Assembly: GCA_002438345.1 (NCBI GenBank)
Contig: DJUJ01000041.1
Span: 5,711-11,294, forward strand
Source: Paenibacillus sp. UBA6285
GTDB lineage: Bacteria; Bacillota; Bacilli; Paenibacillales; Paenibacillaceae
Reading direction: 5' to 3'
DNA: 5,584 bases
Positions within the stretch are counted from its first letter, which is position 1, and each line of letters opens with the position of its first letter. Of the stretch, positions 5,105-5,584 are shown in pieces. The position numbers were made by a program, and so were the translations under genes. A model generated the notes under the pieces. The model was not told the DNA's origin, did no database searches, and was given only the letters and a program-made list of their open reading frames with translations.

Positions 5105-5584
5105 ATGAATATACTGAGTTTGAGATATTTTATTTCTGTAGCAGAATACTCAAGTTTTACGAAAGCATCCGAGCACCTATATGTGACACAGCCAACTTTA
5201 AGCCGACAAATACAGGACCTTGAGGAAGAAATGGGAGTGCAACTTTTTGTGCGCGGCAGACACTCGCTAACTTTGACAGAGCAAGGTAGTCGCTTTTTGC
5301 ATGAAGCCACGGAAATCATAAGAAGATGTGATAATATTCGGGAAATTGTGAAGCAGGGAGATGATGAAGGCAACATGATGGGATTGCTGAGTATAGGATA
5401 TCAAGGATTTCTTGATACCAAGCTCATGCAGCATACGCTGAAATCTATAACGAAAAAGCACCCGCGCATTGATTATTCGCTTTCACAAGGCAGCCCAACC
5501 GAACTAAGACATCATCTTTTATTTGACAAATGCGATTTGGTATTTGCATTAAATACTTGTATTGATTCTATTCCGAATATAGAG
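5105..5584 (+). CDS. LysR-family transcriptional regulator, N-terminal 160 residues (runs off the window)
   Basis: The frame starts at ATG 5105 with GAGGGAG at 5092-5098, 6 bases upstream, and is open to the last base (160 codons). LysR proteins are usually about 290-310 residues, so roughly half is present. Residues 1-60 are the winged helix-turn-helix: LRYFISVAEYSSFTKASEHL, VTQPTLSRQIQDLEEEMGVQ, LFVRGRHSLTLTEQG. The recognition helix is around TQPTLSRQIQDLE. A linker helix follows (about 62-90), then the start of the periplasmic-binding-like effector domain (GLLSIGYQGFLD from about 97). It is divergent from the transporter, the usual arrangement for a LysR activator that controls its neighbour in response to a co-inducer and represses itself. 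The co-inducer may be the transported substrate (inference). Confidence 0.93.
   Translation, partial: MNILSLRYFISVAEYSSFTKASEHLYVTQPTLSRQIQDLEEEMGVQLFVRGRHSLTLTEQGSRFLHEATEIIRRCDNIREIVKQGDDEGNMMGLLSIGYQGFLDTKLMQHTLKSITKKHPRIDYSLSQGSPTELRHHLLFDKCDLVFALNTCIDSIPNIE

Noticed and set aside
1..5584. CRISPR arrays, tRNA or rRNA genes, riboswitches, toxin-antitoxin or defence genes
   Set aside because: No regularly spaced repeats, cloverleaf pattern, rRNA-like sequence or recognisable defence domain was found on either strand.

Overview
The window reads as a low-to-moderate-GC Gram-positive chromosome, most likely Paenibacillus or a close relative. This rests on the flavour of the protein fragments (an IS1182-type transposase, a pectin-lyase-fold glycosidase, a GH2 beta-galactosidase, an isomerase and an oxidoreductase of the types that fill Paenibacillus sugar-utilisation loci) and on strong AGGAGG-like ribosome binding sites. 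The genus is inferred, not proven. A host-restricted Paenibacillus undergoing gene decay would fit, but nothing here fixes the species.

Positions 1 to about 3350 are a gene graveyard built from pieces of carbohydrate-catabolism genes and insertion sequences. On the minus strand, an IS1182-family transposase piece (1-117) abuts a frameshifted piece of a pectin-lyase-fold (GH28-like) protein (about 118-503). Back to back with it on the plus strand is the C-terminal domain of a GH2 beta-galactosidase (506-1210), which has lost its whole catalytic barrel. About 30 bases later comes the C-terminal part of a large glycoside-hydrolase-like protein with no start (1221-2288). Next, with a good ribosome binding site, is an intact reading frame (2317-2928) whose first three quarters are a sugar-phosphate isomerase and whose last quarter is the tail of a Gfo/Idh/MocA oxidoreductase. 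This looks like an in-frame deletion fusion. After a hairpin (3017-3040) lies a degraded IS3-family transposase (about 3053-3346).

Positions 3347-3696 hold no convincing gene. They contain a strong minus-strand intrinsic terminator (3405-3453) and a run of 17 G (3529-3545).

Positions 3697-5584 look healthy. A 12-helix major facilitator transporter of the OFA/monocarboxylate type is on the minus strand. A LysR-type regulator, cut by the window end, is divergent on the plus strand. Their 121-base shared intergenic region carries a perfect 9-base inverted repeat spaced like a LysR operator. The likely logic is regulator-controlled uptake or exchange of a small organic anion.

I do not see a new defence, mobile or biosynthetic system. 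The notable content is the set of rearrangement junctions, the fused isomerase-oxidoreductase frame, the poly-G tract and the divergent operator.
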